Shown piece by piece: positions 48,770 to 60,404 of a stretch of 64,000 nucleotides of DNA. The notes beneath the pieces are model-generated. The model was given only the letters and a program-made list of their open reading frames with translations, was not told the DNA's origin and did no database searches. Position 1 is the stretch's first letter. Every line of letters begins with the position of its first letter. Position numbers and translations under genes: made by a program. The DNA comes from Ulota crispa (taxonomy: Eukaryota; Streptophyta; Bryopsida; Orthotrichales; Orthotrichaceae), in NCBI GenBank assembly GCA_963920765.1, contig OY987251.1:4280501-4344500 (forward strand). Reading direction: 5' to 3'.

Positions 48770-48771
48770 AA

Positions 48772-48997
48772 TCCTTAAACAACCAAAAGGCCGTTTGCAA
48801 CTAGTACAATACAGGGTTTTTCTCTTGTATGTGGAATGGATCCACACTTCTACTACATTTGAGACCAACAAAGAAATTGGAGAATAGATCAATGCGGTTC
48901 TAGTGAGCTACTTGAGATCCCAAATTAAAATTTCTTATTGGTAGCAAATGACAATTATATGTCAGGGTATATATTATGCCCTATGGTACTTTAAGGG
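48772..48997. mobile_element. TTAA-type MITE, left of a back-to-back pair
   Basis: About 226 bp, TTAA at 48768 and 48998. Same family as 35351-35585 and same orientation. Confidence 0.8.
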
Positions 48998-49001
48998 TTA
49001 A

Positions 49002-49223
49002 CCCTTAAGAGACCATGGGACATAGTATATACCCTGCTGTATAATTGGCATTTGCTACCAAAAAGAAATTTTAATTTGGGATTTCCAATAACTCACTAGA
49101 ATGGCTTTGATCTATTCTCCAACTCCTTTGTTGATCTCAAATGTAGTAAAGGTGTAAATCTAATCCAAATACAAAATAAACACCTCAAATTCTACTGAAC
49201 ACAACAACTGTGTCCTTTAGGGA
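49002..49223. mobile_element. TTAA-type MITE, right of a back-to-back pair
   Basis: About 222 bp in inverted orientation to its neighbour. It shares the TTAA at 48998-49001 with it and ends in CCTTTAGGGA followed by TTAA at 49224. Confidence 0.8.
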
Positions 49224-49297
49224 TTAAGTTATATCAAACCCTGGGTGTGCACATATCAATTACATAATTTAACTATTCAAAAAAACCATTCGCCACG

Positions 49298-49361
49298 CTG
49301 CCCTACTGCCCTACTGACCTACTGTCCTACTGCCCTACTGACCTACTGCCCTACTGCCCAG
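49298..49361. repeat. 8-bp minisatellite CTGCCCTA
   Basis: Eight tandem units (CTGCCCTA with CTGACCTA and CTGTCCTA variants). Located about 200 bp before the duplicated leader of the next gene, at the change from AT-rich repeat DNA to less AT-rich sequence. Confidence 0.85.
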
Positions 49362-49568
49362 GGGACGTGTCGCCGGTGCGCATCGACCAAGTTTGCTTTG
49401 AAGCTTCGAATTCGCTGCATCCCCTCACCATAATGGCCTGCCCATCGTCGCCACTCTTCCTTCACGTCGCAGCATCTTACTCTCTCCTCACGTGCTTTCT
49501 CCATGCGCTCTCTCGCAGCGGACAATCCGTGTCGCTCTTTGCCAATCGCCTCCCTTAGAACATAACCT

Positions 49569-50345
49569 TTAGTAACGCGATCCAGCGTCGGAGCTTTGAC
49601 GAGATTACCATTGGTGTAGTAACGATCTAACTGTGGTTGCGTTCTGGCTCGTGATTAATGTCTTCACAGCTTGTCTAGCGATCATTTCTTTCCACATGTT
49701 TTGTTAGTTCGTCATCCTGTTTAGAAGTGCGATTTCCCTTCTTTCTTTTTTTGCGTTTTTATTGCATTGCCGGGGGTTTATTGTATTGTATTGACGAGGT
49801 TAGTGATTTAGTACGATGAACGTTGGACGGGAGAGAAAACGTCGGGGTATCGGTTTTGTAACTCAGATGTCGGTAAGAGAGACTTGAGAAAGTCGCTTGC
49901 CGATCTCTTTGCCTCGTTTGGCTGATGGAGCATCACTTGTTTTAGACCAGTTGGCAGGGCCTTTAGTGACGAGATCCATCATTGGAGCATTTACGAGATG
50001 ACCATTGGTGTAGTAACGATCTAACTGTGTTCACGTTCTGGCTCGTGCTCGTCTCCTTACTTGTCCAGAGATTATTTCTTTTCGCATATTTTCTTAGTTC
50101 GTCATCCTGTTTAGAAGTGTGCTTTCTTTTCTTTCTTTTTTCGCTTTTATTTTGCATTGCCAGGGGTTTTATTGTATTGTATTGGCGAGGTTAGTGATTT
50201 AGTACGATGAATTTGAACGGGAGGGAAAACGCGGGCTTATATCGGTTTTGTAACTCAGATGTCGGTAAGAGAAACTTGAGAACTTAGCCGCTTGCCGATC
50301 TCTTTGAGCCGTTTGGCTGATGGAGCATTACTTGTTTTAGACAAT
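49569..50345 (+). promoter_or_regulatory. tandemly duplicated leader of the 50-54 kb gene
   Basis: Two copies of about 380 bp (49569-49948 and 49958-50345) share TTGGTGTAGTAACGATCTAA, TAGTTCGTCATCCTGTTTAG, TTTAGTACGATGAA, and AACTCAGATGTCGGTAAGAG. The last phrase contains a good splice donor (TCG|GTAAGAG), so each copy could be an alternative non-coding first exon. No long protein frame spans them. Confidence 0.6.
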
Positions 50346-50996
50346 TGGATTTCTTGTGGACGTTTTTGTCGAACGATTGTTAAGTTACATCAACTTGAGG
50401 ACGACGTGAGAGACTGCAATAACTCATTGTTGTATCTTAATTTTTTTTGACTCTCTGTTCCCTCTTAATAGAATAGGAGTTCCAAGGAAAGTTCTTATGT
50501 TACTCGGAGAACGTGCACAGGCGATTGGCAGACGTTTTTGTCAATCAATTGGTACAGCAGCTTGAGGACGATGTGAGAAACTGATATTGTCGTTACTGCA
50601 TATTACTCTGTAACTCTCTCTCTCTCGCTTGTGAATTGAAGAGCAGTTCCAAGGGGGAGTTTTATGTAATTCAGAGAACGTGCTCTAGGCGTTTGGCCAT
50701 ACTTTTGGACAAGAATCTGCGTGGCCTACGAAATCGGGAGTTAGAGCTAATCGAAGTGAATGGAGTCACTATCCAATGCTTGACATCTCCATTTTACTTT
50801 CCTACATGGTTTATGAAAATTGCACCAGATCAAAATAGTTAGAAATTATGATACGAGATTGTGGCAGTAATGTTGAGTTTGCGAAATGTTGACGGCACGT
50901 CAGCATAGTCTGGTAGAGTGTTTTTGACATGAGCGCCGAAGTTTTTGTTTTACTCTAGAAATAAGTTCGGTTATTGAGGTGTCACAAGGTAAGATA

Positions 50997-53900
50997 ATGA
51001 GGCTCTTAGGCAACAATGGAGCTGGCTACGAGCTGGCACTGAGGTTAGAGGAGAACTCAGTATGGCGAGCGTGGTTGAGAGAGAGGGAGTATGTTTTGCT
51101 TCAGCCTTACCTAGCAACGCCGGGGACCTGGTCAGCTTTTATGCAGGCAGAAAATCCTAGCGTCATAGCATTACAGCTACGAGTACGTGCTTTGCTTTTC
51201 GATAAGGCACTGGTTTCCCTTCATGTTGAATCTGCGGCAAATTCTCCTCCAAGTGCTTTGGACAACTCATGTAAGCTCGGAATGTCAGTTTAACCACTTT
51301 ATATCTTTATTTACTGAAGACATTGTATGCAATGTAGAATATATGTAACTTCGTATAATAAAAACAGAGCTGGATGTATATTACTCCACTAATATATATC
51401 TATTCGATGGATAGGATGTGCTGGTATTGTTTGATCTGGCATTTACTCACCAAAAGAATTCAGCTTAATTATTATCTGATAAGCGATGCCATATCCGTAA
51501 GCTGTACCTATACAGATAAAGTCATGTTGACTTCTTTTTTTTGTTGTTTTGTCGTATTTAGCAGCGTTGCTCGTTGCGTTAGATTTATCGGATCTTGACA
51601 TACTCGATACACGAAGTAGCTGCAAATACATCACAAGTGTGTGTGAAGGAAGAGCAGTAGTTCCTCGTACAATTTTAAACCGCCAATCTAGCAGGTCTTA
51701 TCATTGACGCTGAGTTTCTATGTGACTCTGAGAAGCATTTCTAAACAAAGTGAATGTCCACTTTACTTGGACAGTTTTGCAGTTGCACGCAGACAATGTT
51801 TACTTTACTCTGGAGCACGACGTTGAGGATTGGGCACGGTTGCAAGCGGGAGAGTCTTCTACGTTGGCGTCTCTACAGCTCAAGGTATGGAGTATCGCTT
51901 TGGACCTGTAGTATATACATTGTGCTTTTCCTGGTTTATGCGTCGAATAACTTGGGAATTGGTATATTGATTTTGGACTCTTTCGTTACTGATGGTGAGA
52001 TCAGCCTCTTTCAATTAACCTCAAGTTTCAAATCTACCAAATATCAAGAATTCAGATGACGTGTTGATCCTTGTATCTAATTGTAAATTTTTGTGCGCGT
52101 TTTCTGTCCTCGTTGAACATGTACGTATTCTTGTCCCTTTTCGTGTACGAGCTCTTATATTGCCTTCTTTGTTGGATTCTTTTTGACAGCATGGATTGGA
52201 TTCTTCAGTGAGCATTACCAGGTAGATTATTGCAAACCTTCTGAACCAGTATTCTCATCGCTAATACCGATCACGTCATTAGTACACAACTTCGATCTTT
52301 GGCGCTGATTATCTGTAGTGCACTTTGCAGTTGTAATTCATTCTATTCCATTTTATTGATTCCTACACAGCTGTTCATTTTTATACTTATCGTCTACTCT
52401 GTGGTTCATGTGTTAAATATTCTGTTCGTTTAGGTCAAGCAAGCTCAATGATGCAGAAGCTGGTCATGGTGGTATTAACAGCCGACCTTTCAAGGCTTCT
52501 CCATCAGGTCAAAGCACCTCAAGTGCATTGATAAGCCCCCGGCAGGTTTGTAGTGCTCGTTGGCATGTGACGTTTAAGAACATTCGGAAATGTTTGATGC
52601 TGAAGAACAGTCAACATTTGAATGGAAGTCTAGCCTGTGAGGCTCTATTTGTTCCTGTCGTGAAGCATATTTCATTCTGATGCAATCTGTTTGTTTTGGT
52701 GTGCGTAGCTAGCAAGTCGGACGTTTGCAAAGACGGGCTTCAATATTCCTGGCAATGCATTAGATCAACGCAATCTGGGAGAGCTATGGTACACTCAACA
52801 TTTGCAGAGGGATCTTATGAACAGAATGAATCGGTTAGCACGACGCACTGCCCAACGTGAACTCCCGTTTGGTGATCAAGAAGCATGGCTGCGTACTCCT
52901 ATGGAAATGTCAGACTACGCTTCTAATCAGGCAAATCATCGAAAACGGCGCCCAATCTTTCGAATCGATGGGGACTCAAAGCAAAGGCTCCCAGGTCATG
53001 AGAGATCTATCCATGGAGGAGACGATGGTGCCCTATTCATGCCGGAGAATCAATATTTGGCAAGTTGTATGCCGGACAACGCAGTCCCCGTAGGACCACG
53101 TCCTTCTCTAGATTGATTCGGTGCTCATGGAGCATTCCTAGACAGACTTGATCATTTGCGAGATCTGTCTTCAAGTTTGTTTATCAGAGGAAAGGACCGA
53201 CTCGGAACATCAGTAGAGGTTTCCAGTCATCGCTCCAAGAAAGATGCGGTTGACCGAGGTGAGGGCGAATTCTCGAGGGATAATTTTACGGCATCCCTTT
53301 CCTGATTGCTTGCTGCAATGTTTTAGGAGGATTTGGTGTAGGGGTACCTAAGGATAATGCAATCCTACGATAACATCTGCGTCTAATTAGGACATCGACG
53401 AGCTTGCAGACAGAAGCTATCTCTTCGTTCCAAATACTTCGAAGTTGTCACTCGATGCAGAAGAGCTCACTGCACAAAACAGGGCTTACTAATGCCATAA
53501 TGCTCGATTTGAGAGCAAGAGCTCGTTCTGAGGTACCCATTCCAGGGGAGATAGGTTTGAGTGGGTTGCTAGTGATACAAAATCTGGTGGGGAAATAACT
53601 ACAGAATCTTCTACTTCTAAACCTGGACTATCGCAAATACTCAGTCAGCCATTGTGCCCAAGGGCACTTATCGTGTAGTCCACAGGCACTAAACTTGGCA
53701 GGCTTACCACAGGTTCATCAGCTTCCAATATTACGACATTGTAAGCAACAGCTTCCATTACTACAAATTCCTTCTCTACATCAGAAGTAAGCTTTTCTCT
53801 TTAATCGTCAATTAATGAACTGTTTGTGGTAGGTTTTTACTCGAAGTTCCACTATCAGGTTCACCTCAATTATTTTCCTTGGGTGAGTGAAGTGCTTGTG

Positions 53901-54255
53901 TTATGTACACATCGTCACCTCATGGAGCTGAGAAGGCCGTATCATGGCTGATGGACTTTTTGTTTTAGCAACTGAGGCATCTGCAAATGCCGAAAGTTTA
54001 ATCCTGGGCTCCTGGCATTGGCAGCAGCCTATACGCTAAGACTCTGGCTCTTTGAAGTTGCCGTCTCCGAGAATTTTGGAATTGGCTGATATGTCAGCAA
54101 GTGACACTATTAAGCATGAGCTTGCTGATCGAGGTCAAGGTTCTCAGTTTTCCCCAACCAGGCCAAAGAGGAAAGAGGAAGGTGGAAATCAACCGTTAAA
54201 GAAACTTGTATCGTTTTTTGCAATCAAGCGTAGTAGCGTTCCCCTGTTGGACTAA
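50997..54255 (+). pseudogene. plant-type gene of unknown function, probably decaying
   Basis: Family not named; the protein looks nuclear and plant-type. Well supported exons are 50997-51270 (MRLLGNNGAGYELALRLEEN, then ALQLRVRALLFDKALVSLH), 51783-51884 (LHADNVYFTLEHDVEDWARL), 52190-52221, 52434-52545, and from 52709 (ELWYTQHLQRDLMNRMNRLA, then MPENQYLASCMPDNAVP). A less certain exon starts at 51562. In the 52709 exon a TGA at 53114 follows PSLD, yet the same frame stays open for 62 more codons (FGAHGAFLDRLDHLRDLSSS). The next stretch, read as DIDELADRSYLFVPNTSK, is broken at 53490 and 53529 and also has TAG at 53676. The last block, 54040-54255 (KKLVSFFAIKRSSV), follows a TAA at 54037. The stops may mark a pseudogene, or some may lie in introns I could not place. 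A C-terminally truncated product from the intact first half is possible. Confidence 0.55.
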
Positions 54256-54432
54256 TATGTCTACCATGTTATGCACGTAATTTAATTTTTTTGTGATTGA
54301 AGTTCTTGAAAAACCTCCTACTCATGGACACCACCTATGTTGTCAACTGAAATGGGATAAGAACGTAGATGAGTGCGTTGCCGTGGCATTTGAACTAGCT
54401 CAAAGGATAAAATGAGGAGCCTATATAAGTTT

Positions 54433-54743
54433 GGGAAAATTTCATGGATACCCCTGAAGTTTGCCATATTTTCATAGATACCCTGCTTTTTCAGAAACTT
54501 CACTAATACCCTTGGACCAAAATTTTCAAATGTTTATTTTCTTGTGCATGCCACTTCCTTTCTTCCTTTGTGCGCACGCATAACAAAAAAAAAGTAATGT
54601 GCGCACAAAGGAAGAAGGGAAGTGGCATGCACAAAAAAATAAATACTTCAAAATTTTGGTCCAAGGGTATTTGTGAAGTTTCTGAAAAAGCAGGGTATCT
54701 ATGAAAATATGGCAAACTTCAGGGGTATCCTTGAAATTTTCCC
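54433..54743. mobile_element. Mutator-like MITE, copy 3
   Basis: 311 bp, same family as 34125-34436. The flanking 9-mers TATAAGTTT and TTTAAGTTT match at eight of nine positions, so it is slightly older than the other two. Confidence 0.8.
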
Positions 54744-54759
54744 TTTAAGTTTCTATCAT

Positions 54760-57555
54760 AACCATTGACGTATTGTTTATGCACGTGCTGCTTTATTGTG
54801 CAGAACCAACGAAGCTGGGGTTATAGTGATTAGAGGTTGCAAGCCTTTTCCTATTGAAGTCGTATGTACTCGATGCAATCGCAAATGGCAGTCCTTATTC
54901 CTGATTCAATGGAGTGCTTGTTGATGTTTTGTGACTTTCTAGTTTCTGGAACTACTCGTGCGTAGGTCTATCTAATGTTTATCTTGCTTCTCTCCTGCAA
55001 AATTGTGCGAAGTTAGCGTTACCATATTATTGATGTATATTTCTGCGCCTTTACAATACCTAACCTCAATGCCACGTGGTAATGCCGCCTTGACAGCTGA
55101 ACATTGCAAATTGTTTGGAAGTGATGTACATGGAAAGCTGCTTTGCTAGAGTTGTGGGTTTTGTCTTTCCTTGAGCTCTTCAGTTATCGGCAGGTTTTCT
55201 GAAGTAGGGGTTGGGCCAGAAGGTAGATCTACCTATTTGTATCGCTTCCAGCAATTTTGAACAGTGACTGCTAAAATTTAGCTCAATACTTACATGCATT
55301 ATTACCTTGTTTTTGAGTTATATCAATCATGAGCTTCGGATTTTGTCCACATTTTGACATAATCATGATAAGTTTATACTTAAATTCAGTTGGTTGTTGT
55401 ACAAACACAAATTTCTCATTTTTCACCTTACTTTTTTTGGAGTTATTTTTGGATGAGCTAGGCTATGGTATTGGGTCAATGAATCCCCATTCTTCTCGGT
55501 CCATATGTAAACACTTCTGGTGTTACTCTTATACTTCTCTTATACTTCTCTCATAATTTTTTGCCTTGGTTTTGAGAATGTTTTGAACATTAGAACACAT
55601 TATGAAAGTGTTCTATGTTGGCTTCTTGTTTTATTGAATGGGTATGCTAAAATAAGTGCACACTCATTGTGAGTTTAGCATTTATGTATATCTGTGAATT
55701 ACTTTACTGTACTCAACAAAATCTGTCTTGCCAACTCACCAGAGACAATAATCTTGTTTATTATTACATACTTACATATGGCTGGCTGATTGGCACGATA
55801 AGTGGAGAGCACAATAATTAGATAGCTTGGATGGATTAGCATTTTTGTCGTGGAATATTGGTGTAGGTGGGATGTATTTTGACCTGAGGATGAGCAGCAG
55901 CAACGTATGCCATAGTACCTGGAGGTATTCTCGACTTCTATTTCTAGTATGTTGTCCTTGTAAATTCTCCTTTTCTATACGGTTGTATCCAATTGCTGGA
56001 ATAATCTGTGCCTAGCTGCTGACTTTTCTTTGATCTATATTGTGCATCATTATATCACGAAGTTTACATGAGGGCAATTTTGAGGCGTTAATTATCCCCA
56101 GGTAGCAGTTATTTTAGACTTTTGTGAATGACGTCCAGATTTGCCACAACAGTACTGTCGAGGTAGAGTGCTTAGCTTTTGGGTTTGATTGTCCAGCATA
56201 AATGATAGTGTTGCTTATGCGATTACGCACCACGCACGATTGAGCATGTGAGTGATTATAATCTTTTTCACACTGGAACAACTAATCTTTGACTCAGTGT
56301 TGCCAGGGGTTTTTTCTAGCAACGACGCTTTATGTATGCTGGCGGCCGTTAATTTTACAAGCGAGTTCGTCAATTGGTCTAGAGTGTTGACATTTCTCAT
56401 TGAGGCATATGCTTGTAGTTTATGTGTTCACTTATCTTATGATGGTCTGCCTAATGTTTTGTCTATAAAAAATGCTCGGTGTGGTGTTTCTGAGTTTCAT
56501 CTGTACATAAGTACCATTTGTGCAACAATGTTGCTGGCATATGACTCTCCCTACATCTTATGTGGGAGTTCACATTAAGTCCCAGTCGTGAGATTAAAAA
56601 CTGGGACTTGTAGCACACCTTGTACCAAGTCCTGGTAGCACGGAAGCGTTATTTTGGTAGTTTTGATGTTACAAAGTGGGCCTTCGCACCAAGAGCTGCG
56701 GTTAGCAAAATAGACGGGAACCAAGTCCCAACAATTTTTTCTACATTAGAAAATGTTCAAACTTTTTAAATATCTACTTGAGTCCCTTTATAATTCAACC
56801 TATATTGGGGATATTGGGTTGAACTGGGACTAGTGGAGGCGGAATGCGAGGGCGTAGTATAAATTGCCAATCACTGATTCAAACCCTGCTGTTGTTACCG
56901 AATTGATTTGCCAGGCGACTACATTCACTAGCTAGTTAACAATCAGGAGCTTCTCGTTCATTTCCATTTTCTGTAATTTTGTGTTTTTGCCATGAATTCA
57001 TCCTGGAAACATGCCCTGCGTTTTCTGATCACTGTTTACTAAGTATGATCCTACGTTCTTAAACGAATACTCTTCATAGTGAAACGTTTGTTCCTATTGG
57101 GTGCATCACGTATTTCCAATTTATGTGTATTCTACTGTGCAGCACAAGGATCAGCCGTGCAGGCTCAAAACCGGGGCTGCCTTCATCTCGTTAGTTTCCA
57201 AGCATGAGTGTGAATTTTAGCATCTTCCTTCCTAGCAATTGCCAATGATTAGGCAAAATCAGTAGCGTTCAGATTATTGTGAATTCACCTACACTAATAC
57301 TGCACTTAGCTTGCCTTACCTTAGAAAGTTACCTCATAACTTGTGGCTTAGCCACTTGGAGGCGCGTATTCTCTTCAATAGTGCCTCCCTAAGATGAACT
57401 TTTATAAGGAAAAATGCTTGGCTAAGATGAAGTAGATGACTGTCCTTGGTGGTTGGGGAGTTACAAAAACTTGTTTAATTACAATGAATGTTTTCCTTAC
57501 ATGAAAGGAAAATGCTGTCCGGATACCTTCATCATATCCAAGCACTACTGTATAT
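54760..57555. other. downstream region, no identified gene
   Basis: Less AT-rich than most spacers. It may hold 3' UTR or remnants of the preceding gene (a possible acceptor GTGCAG at about 54800). No frame with recognisable protein character was found. Confidence 0.4.
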
Positions 57556-57557
57556 AC

Positions 57558-57900
57558 TAAGAGCAGCTCCACCTATACGGTGAAACATTGTGCTGGGACC
57601 ACTTTTGGATGAAAAGGGACCAGTTGATGTTTGGACCAACTAAAACATTCTTTCTTGCACTACAAAATTTGCAATTTCCTAGTGCATAACAATTCCTCTA
57701 AAAACAACTTTTCTTTGATCACCTAATAAGTAAGCAATGATGAAGATTCTATCTACTTTTTCAAGCAAGAAGGCTTGTTATTGGTTAAACACTATTTTGT
57801 CTACTTGCACAAGTGGGGGAAATTTTTGGTCAACACGAGAAAAGTGGATCACTATGTTTCCCCAAGATGATTTCCAACTGGTGTGAAGATGCTCTAAGAT
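57558..57900. mobile_element. MITE with AGAGCA...TGCTCT ends
   Basis: The left end AAGAGCAGCTCCACC and right end GGTGTGAAGATGCTCTAA are imperfect inverted repeats of a type common in small plant transposons. No coding content. Confidence 0.55.
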
Positions 57901-58104
57901 TTCACATGGTTTACAACCAGTATGCTTCTAGTTTATTATCACGCAGCTTTGTTGTTGCCAAGCTGTAGAAATTATTGATGAAAAATCATTGTAGTATCAT
58001 TAATATTTATATATTCTAAAAAGTTGAGAAATTAGTGTGGAACAACTTAAATACACTATTTAGTGTAGAGCGTTGAAGGCTCGGAGTAGTTTTGTATTCA
58101 CACT

Positions 58105-58472
58105 AAGGTAGTCAGCTCTAAAAAGAATTTAGTCATTTTGAACTGCCCATATAGACAGTAGAGAAATTCATTGAATGCATGAAAGAAAAGTTGTTTTTAA
58201 TTACAAAAGCCAATCATTCTCCTTGCATTTCCAAATCTCTTCACAACTTACAAGTGAACAGTTCTTGGAAGGTATATGGTCATAAATAGGGACCTATAAC
58301 ACATGCACTTTGAAAATCCATAAGTAATTCAAAAATGCTTCAAAAAACATGAAACAACTTGTGTTACATTCAGCATCTATTTCTCTTTGTTTGAGAAACG
58401 AACTAAAAGTCCTCCCAACCATGAAAAAGAGGAATGAGCCCTTAGATGGTCGGTTTTCAAGCCAACTACCTT
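58105..58472. mobile_element. AAGGTAG-family MITE, copy 3
   Basis: Ends AAGGTAGTCAGCTC and AAGCCAACTACCTT. The interior is clearly related to 48366-48769 in the same orientation (AAAGCCAATCATTCTCCTTG; GGTCATAAATAGGGACCTA). Confidence 0.8.
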
Positions 58473-58614
58473 AAAACTGAGAAACTATGTCGCATGCATA
58501 ACTGACCATTCTAATCACAAAAATACGAGCAAGAGAGTAGAACACCATGTTAAGTAATTTGGGTCAAAACGATCATTTTGGGACTTTTGAAGATTTGGGA
58601 TGATCATCTCAAAC

Positions 58615-58795
58615 CAAGCTCCAGCGTTGTTTTTTGGTACACATGTCCTCACTTAAGAGGAGGAATTTGTGAGGGAAAAAATCTTAATGGCTCAGACTGA
58701 ATTTGATACTTTTGAATTTGATTTGAGGTGACTATTTTGGATTGAGGTGGAATACAAATTGGTACCTTTGTTTTTCCCAATTTACCTAATATGGC
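58615..58795. repeat. second copy of the 21850-22025 repeat
   Basis: Direct-orientation match described under 21850-22025. It ends immediately before the GC-rich block at 58820. Confidence 0.65.
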
Positions 58796-58819
58796 GTTGT
58801 AGGTAGAGAAGATTCGAGG

Positions 58820-59180
58820 TTGCTACATGAGTAAGTCACCCGTAAAAACATGCCGAATTGACGAGAATACTAAAAAGGAGAGTAGGTCGACTGGTAGACA
58901 GATACAAATCGGCCAATCAGGGTCAAATCCTTGGGCTTTTGCGGCGAATTTGCAACTGCAATGTCTGCAGCATATTCCGTACTTCTGGTGCAGATTCCGT
59001 ACCACGAGGTACACATCGTCGGTTGTCGATAACGTGCGCCATGTCGGGGCACTCTGGAAGGGTGCATCGAGGATTCTGCGAGGTACTTTCCTTGCGGTAT
59101 CGAGTGGCGTACGTTACCAACTTGGTCCTTTACGGCAACTTCTTGCAACGTCCGAGAAGCATCACGTAACATAATTGGCT
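58820..59180. other. GC-rich block of unknown origin
   Basis: About 360 bp with base composition near 50% GC in surroundings near 30%, with long open frames in several phases on both strands (up to 115 codons plus, 105 codons minus). Simultaneous open frames in many phases reflect composition and do not identify the coding strand. No family is recognised in any frame. It could be an exon remnant, a transferred fragment or part of a transposon. Confidence 0.4.
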
Positions 59181-59765
59181 TCTCCAATTAGAACACCATG
59201 TTCGTTACCATGTTCGTTACCATATTCGTTATAATGAGAGTATTTCAATGAAATGAGAGGTAAAATATTTGAAATTTAAAAAAAAGTAGGTCAATTTGAT
59301 AAAAAGTTTTAGGTTAATTCAACTCGAATCAAGCTGAATTGACATAAACCTTTCAAATTTGACTTAAAATTGTAAAGTTTTATGTTATTTCAGCTTGATT
59401 TGAACTGAAAACTCTCATTTCAATGAAAATTGGTGATTTTGGATGGAAATTGGTGATTTTGGTCAAAATTTAACATATTTATTTTGAGATGTCCCCATTC
59501 TCTCATTACAACAAATATGGTGTTTTAGTGGATATTGGAGACTGGAGTGTAGTCAACAATTCCTAATAGCCCACAATTCTTACTGGGCGAGACGAACTTT
59601 GACTTTGTATTTGAAGTGGCGTGCATCTCGAGTTCCATTCATTCAAGGATCTACACCCCCACATCTTTGAGAATTGCACATTAGAGAGTAATTTTGAAAC
59701 AGAAATAAGATTCACTAACATCTCTAGTGATGGTACACTTGACACTCTAGCTTCTGTATCTAAAG

Positions 59766-60084
59766 TACACCAAATAGTGCCTTTAGGTTGGCCCACGCTA
59801 ATTTTTGGACACTTCACACTATTTGAACATCTACTATTAAGACTACATTAACTTTTGTTAATATTTATTGTGATAAACAATGGAGGAAGCAAGTAGAGGT
59901 GAGCACAACAACAAGCGCCAAAGCAAGGGAGCAAGGAAGTTGGATTTTTAGACCAAACCATGAATTATTGTGACATAAGGAGTGTTGCATGGGCCTTGAG
60001 GTGGTTCAAAGTGAGTCATGAGATAACTGTGCCAAGGTAAGGCAACCTAATTGTGAAGGCAACCTAAATGCACTATTTGGTGTA
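59766..60084. mobile_element. MITE, TACACCAAATAGTGC family, first of a pair
   Basis: Ends TACACCAAATAGTGCCTTTA and GCACTATTTGGTGTA are inverse. The interior is shared with 60096-60404 and with 16016-16350. Confidence 0.75.
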
Positions 60085-60095
60085 CTATAGTGATT

Positions 60096-60404
60096 CTACA
60101 CCAAATAGTGCATTTAGGTTAAACCCATACTAACTTCTTGACATTCCACACTATTTGAATACTTCCTTTAACTACCGTAGCTTTTATCAATAATTATTGT
60201 AATAAATAATATTTAAAAGATTTGACAACTATTACAAAGGTATAGAAACACAAACTAACAACTTTCAAGTTGTAAACCAAGTGAAATTTTAATGTATAAA
60301 GAGTTACATGCACTTCCAAGTGGGCAAGTGGTAGGTCATGAGGTAACTTTCCAAGGTAAGGCAACCTAATTGTTGAGGCAATCTAAATGCACTATTTGGT
60401 GTAG
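60096..60404. mobile_element. MITE, CTACACCAAATAGTGC family, second of a pair
   Basis: Ends CTACACCAAATAGTGCATTT and the exact inverse. Only 11 bp separate it from the previous copy, and both have the same orientation. Confidence 0.8.

Noticed and set aside
53404..53598. 64-codon plus-strand frame as the true reading of this exon
   Set aside because: Its composition is unremarkable, while the alternative frame (DIDELADRSYLFVPNTSK) looks protein-like though interrupted. The choice remains uncertain.
58919..58931. GGGTCAAATCC resembling a tRNA T-loop
   Set aside because: No pairing T-stem, acceptor stem or anticodon arm can be drawn around it.
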